Origin: Prochlorococcus sp. AG-363-B11
GTDB taxonomy: Bacteria; Cyanobacteriota; Cyanobacteriia; PCC-6307; Cyanobiaceae
Assembly: GCA_003278425.1 (NCBI GenBank)
Contig: QCFE01000008.1
Span: 1-64,000 of the forward strand
Reading direction: 5' to 3'
Length of the DNA stretch: 64,000 bases
The notes beneath the pieces were generated by a model. It did no database searches. It was not told where the DNA came from and saw nothing but the letters and a program-made list of their open reading frames with translations. The position numbers and the translations under genes are program-made. Shown here piece by piece: positions 45,710 through 54,936 of the stretch (within the stretch, counting starts at the first letter, position 1; the number at the start of each line of letters is the position of its first letter).

Positions 45710-48232
45710 ATGAGCAGCTCACAGCCTAAAGATCTGCGTCTGCCCACCCCAGGATGCTACGCAGATCCAATAAAGGCAGGTATTGATGCAGATGCAGTCT
45801 TTGATGGTATGACTGAGCATCTATTTTTTACTCTTGGCAAACTGGCTACTACTGCAAGTCTTAGAGATCTTTATATGGCATTGAGCTATGCCGTTAGGGA
45901 TAGACTAATGACTAGATATCTTGCATCTCAAGAAGCAATTAGAGCTAAACCTCAAAAAACAGTTGCGTATCTGTCAGCTGAATTTTTAATAGGTCCTCAA
46001 CTAAACAATAATCTCCTTAACCTTGGAATAACTAAAGAAGCTGAAGAGGCAGTACGTAGATTTGGCATTGAATCTTTAAGCCATATTCTTGAAGTAGAAG
46101 AAGAGCCTGGATTAGGCAATGGAGGTTTAGGAAGACTTGCTGCTTGTTACATGGAATCACTTGCCAGTTTGCAAGTGCCTGCAATTGGTTATGGAATTCG
46201 TTATGAATTTGGAATATTTAATCAAATCATTAGAGATGGTTGGCAAGTAGAAGTAACAGACAAATGGCTTAAAGGTGGCTGGCCCTGGGAGTTACCTCAA
46301 CCCGATGAATCATGTTTTGTAGGATTTGGTGGTCGTACAGAAAGTTATATAGATGACAAAGGTAAATATCGTTCTAGATGGATTCCTTTAGAGCATGCAA
46401 TTGGTGTTCCGCATGACATACCAATTCTTGGCTACAGAGTAAACAATTGCGATCGACTGCGACTTTGGAGAGCAGACGCAACAGAAAGTTTTGATTTTTA
46501 TGCTTTCAATATTGGTGATTATTATGGCGCAGTCGAAGAGAAAGTTGCTTCAGAAACTATTTCCAAAGTTCTTTATCCAAATGATGGAACTGATGAAGGC
46601 AGGCGATTGAGGCTAAAACAACAACACTTCTTTGTAAGCTGTTCACTTCAAGACATGTTGAGAAGCCTTGAAAAACGAGGGATTGAAGTTGCCAATTTCT
46701 CAGAACATTGGACAGTCCAACTTAACGATACTCATCCAGCAATCGCAGTAGCAGAACTAATGAGATTGCTAATTGATCATTATCACTTCGAATGGGAAAA
46801 AGCCTGGGAAATAACTACAAGCTCTGTTGCATATACAAACCACACCTTGCTTCCAGAGGCACTCGAAAAATGGGATTTAAATTTATTTCATAGTCTTCTA
46901 CCAAGGCACTTAGAAATAATTTACGAAATAAACAAAAGGTTCCTTCAACAAGTTCGTCTTCGTTATCCAGGGAATGATTTGGTCTTGAGGAAGCTCTCAA
47001 TAATTGATGAAGATGGATGCAAAGCAGTGCGAATGGCACATTTGGCCACAATTGGTGCTCACCATGTTAATGGAGTAGCAGCATTACATTCGGATCTTAT
47101 TAAAAGACAATTGATGCCTGAATTTGCTCAATTATGGCCAGAAAAATTTACCAATATTACTAATGGAGTTACTCCTCGCAGATGGGTTGGCTTAGCAAAC
47201 CCTGAGTTATCTTCCCTACTTGATAAAGAAGTTGGAAAAGATTGGATCACCAAAATGGAACTACTGAAAAAACTAGAAGCAAAAGAAAACGATGCTGATT
47301 TCCTAGATTTATTTGCTAAAACAAAACTTTCTGGAAAAAGAAAACTTGCAGGTTACATTCATAGGCAAACAGGTGTCCTCGTAGATCCATCTAGCTTATT
47401 TGATGTTCAAGTAAAAAGAATTCATCAATATAAGCGTCAACACCTCAATGCCTTGCAAATCATTACACAGTATCTACGCATTAAGAATGGATGTACTAAA
47501 GATATTGCACCGAGAACGGTAATTTTTGGAGGAAAAGCAGCACCTGGATATTTCATGGCAAAACTAATGATTCGGTTCATTAATGGAATTGCTGAAGTTG
47601 TAAATGCAGACCCTGATATGGATGGTCGATTAAGAGTGATATTTCTACCAGATTATAATGTCAAGCTTGGTGAGCAAGTCTATTCTGCTACTGATCTTTC
47701 AGAACAAATTTCTACAGCAGGTAAAGAGGCATCGGGAACAGGTAATATGAAATTTGCAATGAATGGTGCTCTTACAATCGGAACACTTGATGGGGCAAAT
47801 ATAGAAATTCGTGACAGAGTTGGTCCAGAAAATTTCTTTCTATTTGGTAAAACTGAAAGCGAAATAATGAAACTAAGAGATGAAGGTTATAATCCTAAAA
47901 AATATATTGAAAACTGCCAAGAATTATCTGAGGCGTTGAGATTGGTAGAAGTAGGTCATTTTAGTAATGGAGATAATGAATTATTCTTACCATTACTTCA
48001 TAGCTTGACGGGAAATGATCCATTTTTTGTGATGGCTGATTTTACAGATTATCTTAGAGCTCAAGATGAAGTAAATAAAGCGTGGCAAAATCCTCAAGAT
48101 TGGAATCGAATGGCGCTTCTAAATACTGCTCGATCAGGTTTCTTCTCCTCAGACAGATCCATTCGAGAATACTGTAAATCAATATGGAAAGTGAATCCTT
48201 TAGATGTCGAGATATCCTGCGATATCAGCTAG
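45710..48232 (+). CDS. glgP: Glycogen phosphorylase
   Basis: 840-aa PLP enzyme that releases glucose-1-phosphate from glycogen, giving night-time energy in a photosynthetic cell. Marks: AYLSAEFLIGPQLNNNLLNLG, GNGGLGRLAACYMESLA, TVQLNDTHPAIAVAELMRLL, NGVTPRRWV, and the PLP-lysine motif in EASGTGNMKFAMNGALTIGTLDGANIEI. Length is normal. It ends one base before a convergent hypothetical gene. Confidence 0.98.
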   Translation: MSSSQPKDLRLPTPGCYADPIKAGIDADAVFDGMTEHLFFTLGKLATTASLRDLYMALSYAVRDRLMTRYLASQEAIRAKPQKTVAYLSAEFLIGPQLNNNLLNLGITKEAEEAVRRFGIESLSHILEVEEEPGLGNGGLGRLAACYMESLASLQVPAIGYGIRYEFGIFNQIIRDGWQVEVTDKWLKGGWPWELPQPDESCFVGFGGRTESYIDDKGKYRSRWIPLEHAIGVPHDIPILGYRVNNCDRLRLWRADATESFDFYAFNIGDYYGAVEEKVASETISKVLYPNDGTDEGRRLRLKQQHFFVSCSLQDMLRSLEKRGIEVANFSEHWTVQLNDTHPAIAVAELMRLLIDHYHFEWEKAWEITTSSVAYTNHTLLPEALEKWDLNLFHSLLPRHLEIIYEINKRFLQQVRLRYPGNDLVLRKLSIIDEDGCKAVRMAHLATIGAHHVNGVAALHSDLIKRQLMPEFAQLWPEKFTNITNGVTPRRWVGLANPELSSLLDKEVGKDWITKMELLKKLEAKENDADFLDLFAKTKLSGKRKLAGYIHRQTGVLVDPSSLFDVQVKRIHQYKRQHLNALQIITQYLRIKNGCTKDIAPRTVIFGGKAAPGYFMAKLMIRFINGIAEVVNADPDMDGRLRVIFLPDYNVKLGEQVYSATDLSEQISTAGKEASGTGNMKFAMNGALTIGTLDGANIEIRDRVGPENFFLFGKTESEIMKLRDEGYNPKKYIENCQELSEALRLVEVGHFSNGDNELFLPLLHSLTGNDPFFVMADFTDYLRAQDEVNKAWQNPQDWNRMALLNTARSGFFSSDRSIREYCKSIWKVNPLDVEISCDIS

Positions 48233-48233
48233 C

Positions 48234-48698
48234 TTAATTTGAACTTTTGTCAGGTAGGTCAGGAGTCTGGTGCAAAAGACGGTTCAATCTAAGACGATCA
48301 GGATTTAAGGGATCAGGGGCTAATTCTCCAGCTAATTCTTTGAATTTATCCTCTACAACCTCTGGGACTCTGACATCAAATATTTTTTCCATTAATACTT
48401 CAATAGAAAAAAGATGGGCATTAATATTTTCTAGATCAGTTAAGGCTTGATGTAATTCCTCATTCATTTCATCTTCACCAGAAAATTCTCCATTAGATCC
48501 CAAAGTAGATTCATTATTTTTATAGCCATATTGCTTTTGCAAATCCTCTAAAACTCTTCCAGCCAAAGTCCTAAAAGACTGTAGAGCTGCCCAATTCAGC
48601 TCTTGTTGTTGACGAAGTGTAGGAAATTCTCGAACTAAGCGGTCATGTTCTTTATAGAACCTTTGGCAGTCAGGGCATTGGCAAGGTTCTTCAGGCAC
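48234..48698 (-). CDS. Hypothetical protein with CxCPxC motif
   Basis: 154-aa soluble, acidic, helical protein. The N-terminal CQCPDCQRFYKEHDRLVREFP may bind a metal. A middle part (EEMNEELHQALTDLENINAHLF-like) looks coiled-coil; the C-terminus has KELAGELAPDPLNPDRLRLNRLLHQ. No catalytic motif is visible. It converges on glgP at a distance of one base. Confidence 0.65.
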   Translation of the reverse strand: MPEEPCQCPDCQRFYKEHDRLVREFPTLRQQQELNWAALQSFRTLAGRVLEDLQKQYGYKNNESTLGSNGEFSGEDEMNEELHQALTDLENINAHLFSIEVLMEKIFDVRVPEVVEDKFKELAGELAPDPLNPDRLRLNRLLHQTPDLPDKSSN

Positions 48699-48780
48699 CT
48701 GATTCCCTATATCTCATTACCATCATGACATCATGAAGGCCACTAAAAACAAAAATCTAAGAATTAACTTAATTTTATGT

Positions 48781-49071
48781 CTACTCTGATTCCTCTGAAC
48801 ATTCTGGGATTGGGACCTCAATACTAGTAACAACTTGAATCACATCTCGCAATCTCATTGAATCAGCAAACCAACCCATGGCCTGCTCTGTATCACCTCT
48901 TGATTCTGCCTCAGTTGCCTGATCTTCATGTGCTTCCGCCAAAAGGGCTAACCAACACAAGCATCTAGCCTGCACTATCGAAAGATCTAAATCAGGAGGA
49001 TGAGATTTAGCAATTTGCTCACTCTCTTGTTGAACCAAAAGACGAAGTCGTAAATCGTGAAGCTGTGTCAT
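48781..49071 (-). CDS. Small hypothetical protein
   Basis: 96-aa helical, acidic protein. Two helices with DLDLSIVQARCLCWLALLAEAHEDQA and TEQAMGWFADSMRLRDVIQVV suggest a TPR-like or helical-bundle fold. Function is unknown. It lies 82 nt upstream of the CxCPxC gene on the same strand and might share a transcript. Confidence 0.6.
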   Translation of the reverse strand: MTQLHDLRLRLLVQQESEQIAKSHPPDLDLSIVQARCLCWLALLAEAHEDQATEAESRGDTEQAMGWFADSMRLRDVIQVVTSIEVPIPECSEESE

Positions 49072-49238
49072 CTAATCTCTTTCCCTAAATACACGCTAGC
49101 GAGAGAGTTAGGGGTTTGGCCACCTACTACATATAGGTTGTGCAACTATTTTTATCATTTAAGTAGATAAGGAGATTCGAAGAAATTGCCTACGTTTAAG
49201 GAACCTTTGTTAGAGGTCTTTCATACCAGGAGTTCTCA

Positions 49239-49361
49239 GTCTGAATAATTAGTCTTACTGCGGTGAAATTATTTCAACCTTATATTTTGGAAGATTTTAG
49301 AAAATTTGAAGAGGTATACCTGTCAAGGTTATTCAGATTCCGCCTTTAGGAAAGGCTTTTC
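49239..49361 (+). ncRNA. Candidate structured RNA ending in a terminator
   Basis: TCTGAATAA (49240-49248) is exactly complementary to TTATTCAGA (49329-49337), extendable by a G-U and an A-T pair; between them is the palindrome AGGTATACCT. Immediately after, GCCTTT-AGG-AAAGGC (49342-49356) is followed by TTTTCTT, a fair intrinsic terminator on the plus strand. The 5' end is unknown. No known RNA family is recognised; a 6S-type fold is possible but unproven. Confidence 0.25.
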
Positions 49362-49363
49362 TT
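49342..49363 (+). terminator. Intrinsic terminator-like hairpin
   Basis: A perfect 6-bp stem GCCTTT/AAAGGC with loop AGG is followed by TTTTCTT. No plus-strand gene precedes it for over 1 kb, so any terminated transcript would be a non-coding RNA starting in the gap. Confidence 0.5.
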
Positions 49364-49596
49364 ATTGAGAGTAAAACTCTTACTTAAATTCAGTTCAAAA
49401 GATACTTGCATCAGATAAAGCTAAGCAAAGTAAAGATGCACGTTTTATAAATCGCTGTTTGCTCAATCATGGCAAACCTTTGAGTCAGGAGGTTTGAGCC
49501 CAGGAACTTCAATAGCAAAATTCTTTCTAGCTATTTATTACGAGTTCTTCTTCTCCATATGTTTTTTATTTCTTAAACATTGCGAATGGAGATGAT

Positions 49597-49725
49597 TCAA
49601 TAGTGAGGCGGCTTTGATTCATTTAAAGGGAAATATGGTTCAATCTCTTCATCAGGATTTTGCTCTCTCCAGTATTCCTCTGAAGGATCTAATGAGTCAT
49701 TGTCAGGATATATTTTTTCGTTCAT
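49597..49725 (-). CDS. Small acidic protein (42 aa)
   Basis: A 42-codon ATG frame starting MNEKIYPDNDSLDPSEEYWR and ending NESKPPHY. The protein is strongly acidic, proline-rich, with no membrane helix or cysteine. Its coherent, non-random composition in an otherwise non-coding gap supports a genuine gene. I recognise no function. Confidence 0.6.
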   Translation of the reverse strand: MNEKIYPDNDSLDPSEEYWREQNPDEEIEPYFPLNESKPPHY

Positions 49726-50105
49726 TGCTTTTAGTCTAGCAATCAAGATTGAATGTATTGCAGACCTTCTTTAACTATCCCCAAATTTTATAGCTTCCTG
49801 CCTAGATATATTTTTAATTTCCTGGATTACGACATATGGAGGTACTCCATGCAGGGATAGGTTTTTACAAAAAGCACAAAAATCATATGACATAAATTTT
49901 TCATGGAGATCGCCTTACAACTCATAGAGAATGATCTGCCAGGCTTAAGTAACCAGAATGCCTTTTGTTTTCTTTGATGGATTGATCCACTATGCAGCTT
50001 TAGGGGTAAGAGAGTTTTTGAAAAAGCAAATCAAAGCTTTTACCTAACAATTGGCTCACCCATCTTGTGGGGAAAGCCTGAAAAACTAACCATCTTGGAA
50101 TCTAA
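49726..50105. other. Gap before tRNA-Arg
   Basis: About 380 bp. A 24-codon frame at 49904-49978 (starting MEIALQLIENDLPGL) is the only frame of note and has no clear support. No repeat or terminator is evident. Confidence 0.4.
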
Positions 50106-50179
<74 letters not shown>

Positions 50180-50215
50180 CTGGAAGATTTCCCTCCTTCA
50201 AGGCATTATGGAATC

Positions 50216-50622
50216 TGAAAGCAGGAGAGGTGATCGCAATCGAGATTTGTTGGATTTCCACAATAAAGCCTCGATTGAGGAAAGTCCGGGCTCCCAAATG
50301 GTCGAACTTGCTGGGTAACTCCCAGTGCGGGTGACCGTGAGGATAGTGCCACAGAAACACACCGCCGATGACTTTTATGAGCAATGCTCATAACAAGAAC
50401 AGGCAAGGGTGCAAAGGTGCGGTAAGAGCGCACCAGCAGTATCGAGAGGTACTGGCTTGGTAAACCCCGGTTGGGTGCAAGGCAAAGGTTTTAGGATGAC
50501 CATCTTGCCTATCTCCTATATAAAGGCCGCTAGAGGCTGTTGGCAACAACAGTCCCAGACAGATGATTGCCCACTATCTAAGATTAGATAGTGAACAGAA
50601 CCCGGCTTATGCCCTGCTTTCA
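50216..50622 (+). ncRNA. rnpB: RNase P RNA
   Basis: The catalytic RNA that trims tRNA 5' ends. Conserved regions are visible in order: GGAAAGTCCGGGCTCC (CR I) after the P1/P2 helices, CCACAGAAACA, AAGGGTGCAAAGGTGCGGTA followed by AGAGCGCACCAGCAG, AGACAGATGATTGCC, and ACAGAACCCGGCTTAT (CR V). The ends are set by the P1 helix: TGAAAGCAGG (50216-50225) pairs with CCTGCTTTCA (50613-50622). About 407 nt, normal for cyanobacteria. No T-run follows, suggesting processing. Confidence 0.95.
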
Positions 50623-50669
50623 CTTAATTTCATTATTAATAACCAAATAAATGTACCTAATAATAAAAA

Positions 50670-51416
50670 ATGGCTCTTAAGAAAAAAGAAGCTATAACAG
50701 TTTCACGAATTAAAAATATTTATATGTTGCTTAAAGATAGCAATTTGCATGTCAAAGATTTAAATAAAATCAAAGAGAATGAATCTGCAAATATGAAAAT
50801 TCTTAATGAAGCCTTAACCCATACTTCTAAAAACTTATCAGTGAATCATGAAAGACTAGAGTTCCATGGAGATGCAGTTCTAAGACTAGCTGCCTCAGAA
50901 TATATTCATAGTCATTTTCCTAAGCTTAAAGTAGGAGATAGATCAGCATTAAGAGCTCAATTAGTTAGTGACGAATGGCTGGCTAAAGTAGGAAATAAAA
51001 TAAAAATCAAAGAAGTAATGCGAATAGCACCTAAAGCATTAAAAGATGCAGCTGCTGCAGAAACAATTTGTGCAGAGGGTACTGAAGCATTAATTGGAGC
51101 ATTATATGAATGTTTAAATAGTATTAAATCAATACAAGATTGGCTAGAACCCTATTGGAAAATTGAAAGTAGAGAAATCCTTTCTGATCCTCATAAGCAA
51201 AATGCTAAATCAGCTCTTCAAGAATGGAGCCAGAGTAAAGGGTTAAATCAACCTATATATGAAATTAAAGAAATCTCAAAACAACATGGTGACTTAAGAA
51301 GGTTCTATTGCAAAGTACTCATCAGGGAAGATCTAATGGGGGAGGGATGGGGTAGTTCAAGAAAAAAAGCTGAAAAAGAAGCTGCAAAAGAAGCACTTAA
51401 AAGTTTAAATAACTAA
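50670..51416 (+). CDS. rnc: Ribonuclease III
   Basis: 248-aa double-strand RNA endonuclease. The signature HERLEFHGDAVL gives the first two acidic residues and Asp; the second acidic set lies in CAEGTEALIGALYE, where the usual Asp (E. coli D114) is Glu while E117 is kept. The C-terminal 70 residues form the dsRNA-binding domain (SRKKAEKEAAKEALKSL). It lies 47 nt after rnpB and overlaps ndhS by 4 nt at its 3' end. Confidence 0.92.
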   Translation: MALKKKEAITVSRIKNIYMLLKDSNLHVKDLNKIKENESANMKILNEALTHTSKNLSVNHERLEFHGDAVLRLAASEYIHSHFPKLKVGDRSALRAQLVSDEWLAKVGNKIKIKEVMRIAPKALKDAAAAETICAEGTEALIGALYECLNSIKSIQDWLEPYWKIESREILSDPHKQNAKSALQEWSQSKGLNQPIYEIKEISKQHGDLRRFYCKVLIREDLMGEGWGSSRKKAEKEAAKEALKSLNN

Positions 51417-51598
51417 ATAAGTTCGAGTTCTTTTAATGGAATAGTCAACAACTTATCCCAATTACCTCCTTCAAAAAGAACGGCTGCTTTGTTTTCAGTA
51501 ATGCGTTGTACAAAACCTTTGTATCCATTATAAATAGAAGCAGGGTTATTTACAATGACAGATGATCCTGGAAGGATTATGTCTTCTGAATTGCTCAC
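51413..51598 (-). CDS. ndhS: NDH-1 subunit S
   Basis: 61-aa SH3-like subunit of the cyanobacterial NDH-1 complex that forms the ferredoxin docking site for cyclic electron flow. The core IILPGSSVIVNNPASIYNGYKG and QRITENKAAVLFEGGNWDKLLTI match the family well; the C-terminal tail of longer homologues is absent. It converges on rnc with a 4-nt overlap and is divergent from rimM. Confidence 0.88.
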   Translation of the reverse strand: MSNSEDIILPGSSVIVNNPASIYNGYKGFVQRITENKAAVLFEGGNWDKLLTIPLKELELI

Positions 51599-51644
51599 GT
51601 TTATAGTTCAATCAATTGTTATTTTAAATCTCTCTTAACTAAAG

Positions 51645-52175
51645 ATGTATAAAGAAAACATTTGGTTAATCATTGGAGAGATTGTTGCTCCCCAAGGTCT
51701 CCGTGGAGAAGTAAGGATTAATCCTAGTAGCGACTTCCCAGAACGATTTTTAAAGTCTGGTCAAAGATGGCTACAGAGCAAAGATGAAGAGCCTCAAAAA
51801 GTTGAATTACTCTCTGGGAGGCAAATCCCAGGTAAATCTATTTATGTTGTCTCTTTTCTAGGTATAGATGATCGTGCTAAAGCAGAATTATTAGTTGGTA
51901 AAAAAGTATTGGTTAATTCAAATCAAAGGCCTAAACTTCAGGAAGGAGAATTCCACCTTTTAGACCTTGTTGGGTTAAAAGTAAAGCAAGTTTCAGATGG
52001 TCTTGAAATTGGAGAGATAGTGGACCTAACAAGTCCTGGAAATGATCTTCTAGAAGTTCAGTTAACTTCAGGCAAAAAAGTTTTAATACCCTTTGTAAAA
52101 GAAATTGTGCCTAAAATTGACCTTCTGGAAGGATGGGCAATTATTTCTCCACCGCCAGGTCTCTTAGATCTATAG
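51645..52175 (+). CDS. rimM: 16S rRNA processing protein RimM
   Basis: 176-aa assembly factor for the 30S head that binds S19. N-terminal GEIVAPQGLRGEVRINPSSDFPERF and the middle GIDDRAKAELLVGKKVLV are typical, as is the C-terminal PRC-barrel (LLDLVGLKVKQ, GNDLLEVQL, VLIPFVKEIVPKID). Length is normal. It is not next to trmD or rpsP, its partners in many bacteria. Confidence 0.95.
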   Translation: MYKENIWLIIGEIVAPQGLRGEVRINPSSDFPERFLKSGQRWLQSKDEEPQKVELLSGRQIPGKSIYVVSFLGIDDRAKAELLVGKKVLVNSNQRPKLQEGEFHLLDLVGLKVKQVSDGLEIGEIVDLTSPGNDLLEVQLTSGKKVLIPFVKEIVPKIDLLEGWAIISPPPGLLDL

Positions 52176-52323
52176 AAAAAATAACCTTAAAATTTTAAGT
52201 TAAAGATCTAAACTTATAAGTTCAATTAAAACATTTTTATTTAATAGAAATACAAATGAAAGCTCTATTGAAGAAGATGATATTGTGAGATTTAATGATA
52301 CTAATTGCCATTTATATTAATCT

Positions 52324-54228
52324 TTATTCAACTGTTACACTTTTTGCTAGATTTCTTGGCTGATCAACATCTAGTCCACGATGAGCTGCTATATGATAAC
52401 TCAATAATTGTAAGGGAATTACTGTTAATAATGGGCTGATCCATTCACTTACTTTTGGGATAGGTAGCAAATGATCAAATATTTCCGTTTCTGATGATTC
52501 AGGTGCAATTCCAATTAAGCAAGCATCTCTAGCTTTGGCCTCTTGTGCATTGCTCAAAACTTTCTCAAACACAACTCCTTGAGTGGCAATTGAAATAACA
52601 GGAACTTTATAATCTAACAACGCGATAGGGCCATGCTTCATTTCCCCTGCAGGAAAACCTTCAGCATGTATATAACTTATCTCCTTAAGTTTCAACGCCG
52701 CCTCTAATGCTATTGGATAATTAATACCTCGACCCAAAAATATAACATCTTTAGTATTGACAAATTGATGGGCTAACTTTTCAGTCAATTTATTATGTGT
52801 TTTTATTAAATCTCTTAATTGATTTGGAACTAACCTCAGCTGACAACAAATTTCATTTATTTCTTTCGAAGATCTCCTTTTTTTCTTTGCTGCAAACATT
52901 ATGGCTAAGCCATAAAAAGTCAATAATTGACCAAGAAAAGTTTTTGTAGCAGCAACTCCAACTTCTAATCCAGCTCCTATATCAATAATATTACTGACTT
53001 GACGTGCCAAAGAACTCTCTATTCTATTAGTTATCCCCAATTGTCTAGAAGAAAATAGATTGTTCTTTAAAGAAGAACGTCTCTCAGATTCCATTATTAA
53101 AGCCGCAAGAGTATCGGCCGTTTCTCCAGATTGAGTAACGCCAATAGTCAAAACATTGGGAGCTAAAGGAGGAGGTGCATATCGAAATTCACTAGCAAAG
53201 AAAACTGTTGAGGGAATACCAGCAAATTGTTCCAAAAGATGAGCGCCAACCATTGCTGCATGACGACTCGTGCCACAAGCTAAAATTTGAATCGCTTCTA
53301 TCGATTCATAAAAGGAATCCTCAAATGACAAAGCAATTGGAGAAGAAGGTGATAATCCATTAGGCAAAAATCTTCTAATCCATTGATCAGCAGTTTCAGA
53401 CTGCTCATAAATTTCTTTAAGCATAAAATGTCTAAACTGACCTTTCTCGACATCTTTTTCTGATCCAACAATCAATGAAGGGGTTCTATGTTGACGTTTC
53501 CCCAACGAATCATAAATCTCAACTCCTAAAGGTGTAAGCAAAGCTAATTCTCTATCTTCCAAAGGAAGAATAGTTCTTGTAAATCCTGCAAAAGCTGAAG
53601 TATCACTTGCACAAAGGAACTCTCCCTGAGCAAATCCTATTACCAATGGGGCTTTATTCTTGGCAACAATTAAAACATCTGGGGTCTCGGCCCAGATAAC
53701 TGCAAGAGCGTAAGATCCCTGCAACAAGTCCAGAGTCTCCCTAACAGCTAAAAAAAGCATTTCCTCCTTAGCAGTAACACCCTCCTCTTGTAATCGAATC
53801 AATGCTTCTGATATCAAATGAGGAATAACCTCGGTATCAGTCTCAGAACAAAATTGAATTCCTTGTTTCTGAAGATTGTCTCTCAATACAGTGTGGTTCT
53901 CAATAATCCCATTTTGAACAACAGCCACCTGACTTAAAGTATCAACATGAGGATGAGCATTCTTAACATCTGGCTTACCATGCGTAGCCCATCTTGTATG
54001 GCCTATGCCTATATGACCAGGTGCACCATCTGTAGCAATTAAATTTAAAAGATTAACTAATTTACCTTCAGCCTTTTTACAGGTAATAAAACCTTTTTTA
54101 CTACCTTTATGAGTACTTACAGTTGCTAACCCAGCAGAGTCATAACCCCTGTATTCAAGCTTTCTTAGCCCTTCAACAAGAATGGTAGATGCTTCCCTAG
54201 AACCAACTAATGCGACTATTCCACACAT
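52324..54228 (-). CDS. glmS: Glutamine-fructose-6-phosphate aminotransferase
   Basis: 634-aa enzyme that makes glucosamine-6-phosphate for peptidoglycan and lipid A. The N-terminal MCGIVALVG gives the glutaminase Cys; GHTRWATHGKP and ENHTVLRD follow. Two SIS domains carry ACGTSRHAAMVGAHL, SQSGETADTLAAL and EISYIHAEGFPAGEMKHGPIALL; the C-terminal DQPRNLAKSVTVE is canonical. No glmS ribozyme is visible upstream. It is downstream of psaC on the same strand. Confidence 0.97.
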   Translation of the reverse strand: MCGIVALVGSREASTILVEGLRKLEYRGYDSAGLATVSTHKGSKKGFITCKKAEGKLVNLLNLIATDGAPGHIGIGHTRWATHGKPDVKNAHPHVDTLSQVAVVQNGIIENHTVLRDNLQKQGIQFCSETDTEVIPHLISEALIRLQEEGVTAKEEMLFLAVRETLDLLQGSYALAVIWAETPDVLIVAKNKAPLVIGFAQGEFLCASDTSAFAGFTRTILPLEDRELALLTPLGVEIYDSLGKRQHRTPSLIVGSEKDVEKGQFRHFMLKEIYEQSETADQWIRRFLPNGLSPSSPIALSFEDSFYESIEAIQILACGTSRHAAMVGAHLLEQFAGIPSTVFFASEFRYAPPPLAPNVLTIGVTQSGETADTLAALIMESERRSSLKNNLFSSRQLGITNRIESSLARQVSNIIDIGAGLEVGVAATKTFLGQLLTFYGLAIMFAAKKKRRSSKEINEICCQLRLVPNQLRDLIKTHNKLTEKLAHQFVNTKDVIFLGRGINYPIALEAALKLKEISYIHAEGFPAGEMKHGPIALLDYKVPVISIATQGVVFEKVLSNAQEAKARDACLIGIAPESSETEIFDHLLPIPKVSEWISPLLTVIPLQLLSYHIAAHRGLDVDQPRNLAKSVTVE

Positions 54229-54306
54229 ATATAAAAGTATGAACTTAAATCCATAGACTTACGGACTGTAAAGAACATACCCGAAAACCTAATTTTGCAA
54301 AAGGAG

Positions 54307-54558
<252 letters not shown>

Positions 54559-54686
54559 CTATAGATAACGTTGCATGTAAAAAACTTTACTCAATTTGGT
54601 ACAACATAAAGAGATTCATGCATCTGGCTTCACTCTTGTTAACTCGCGACCATTAACTCGTAGGATAAGAACAAATATCCAGAATT

Positions 54687-54929
54687 ATGTCTCAAGAAGC
54701 AATTCTCGAAAAAGTTCGTTCCATCGTTGCAGAGCAACTAAGTGTTGATTCTGGCGAAATCAAACCAGATTCAAATTTCCAGAACGACCTTGGAGCAGAC
54801 TCTCTTGACACCGTCGAATTGGTGATGGCTCTCGAAGAAGCATTTGATATCGAGATTCCAGATGAAGCTGCAGAAGGCATTGCCACAGTTGGAGATGCCG
54901 TTAAATACATAGAAGACAAGCAATCCTGA
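54687..54929 (+). CDS. acpP: Acyl carrier protein
   Basis: 80-aa acidic carrier of growing fatty-acid chains. The phosphopantetheine Ser lies in [17 protein letters not shown]. It is the first gene of acpP-fabF-tkt; fabF starts 7 nt downstream. Confidence 0.98.
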   Translation: MSQEAILEKVRSIVAEQLSVDSGEIKPDSNFQNDLGADSLDTVELVMALEEAFDIEIPDEAAEGIATVGDAVKYIEDKQS

Positions 54930-54936
54930 GGATCTA

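Larger units (their letters stand above)
49072..49596. other. Gap with structured-RNA candidate
   Basis: About 525 bp with no gene. It contains complementary arms at 49240-49248 and 49329-49337 and an intrinsic-terminator-like hairpin at 49342-49361, suggesting a plus-strand RNA. A 25-codon protein-like stretch at about 49310-49390 has no start and may be a relic. Nothing is recognised in 49390-49596. Confidence 0.5.

Noticed and set aside
52176-52323. Short frame (MKALLKKMIL) after rimM
   Set aside because: Only ten codons, no ribosome site of note, AT-rich spacer with nothing else to support a gene.
54229-54306. NtcA-type box between glmS and psaC
   Set aside because: GTA and TAC occur with seven, not eight, bases between, and the site lies downstream of psaC rather than before a nitrogen gene.
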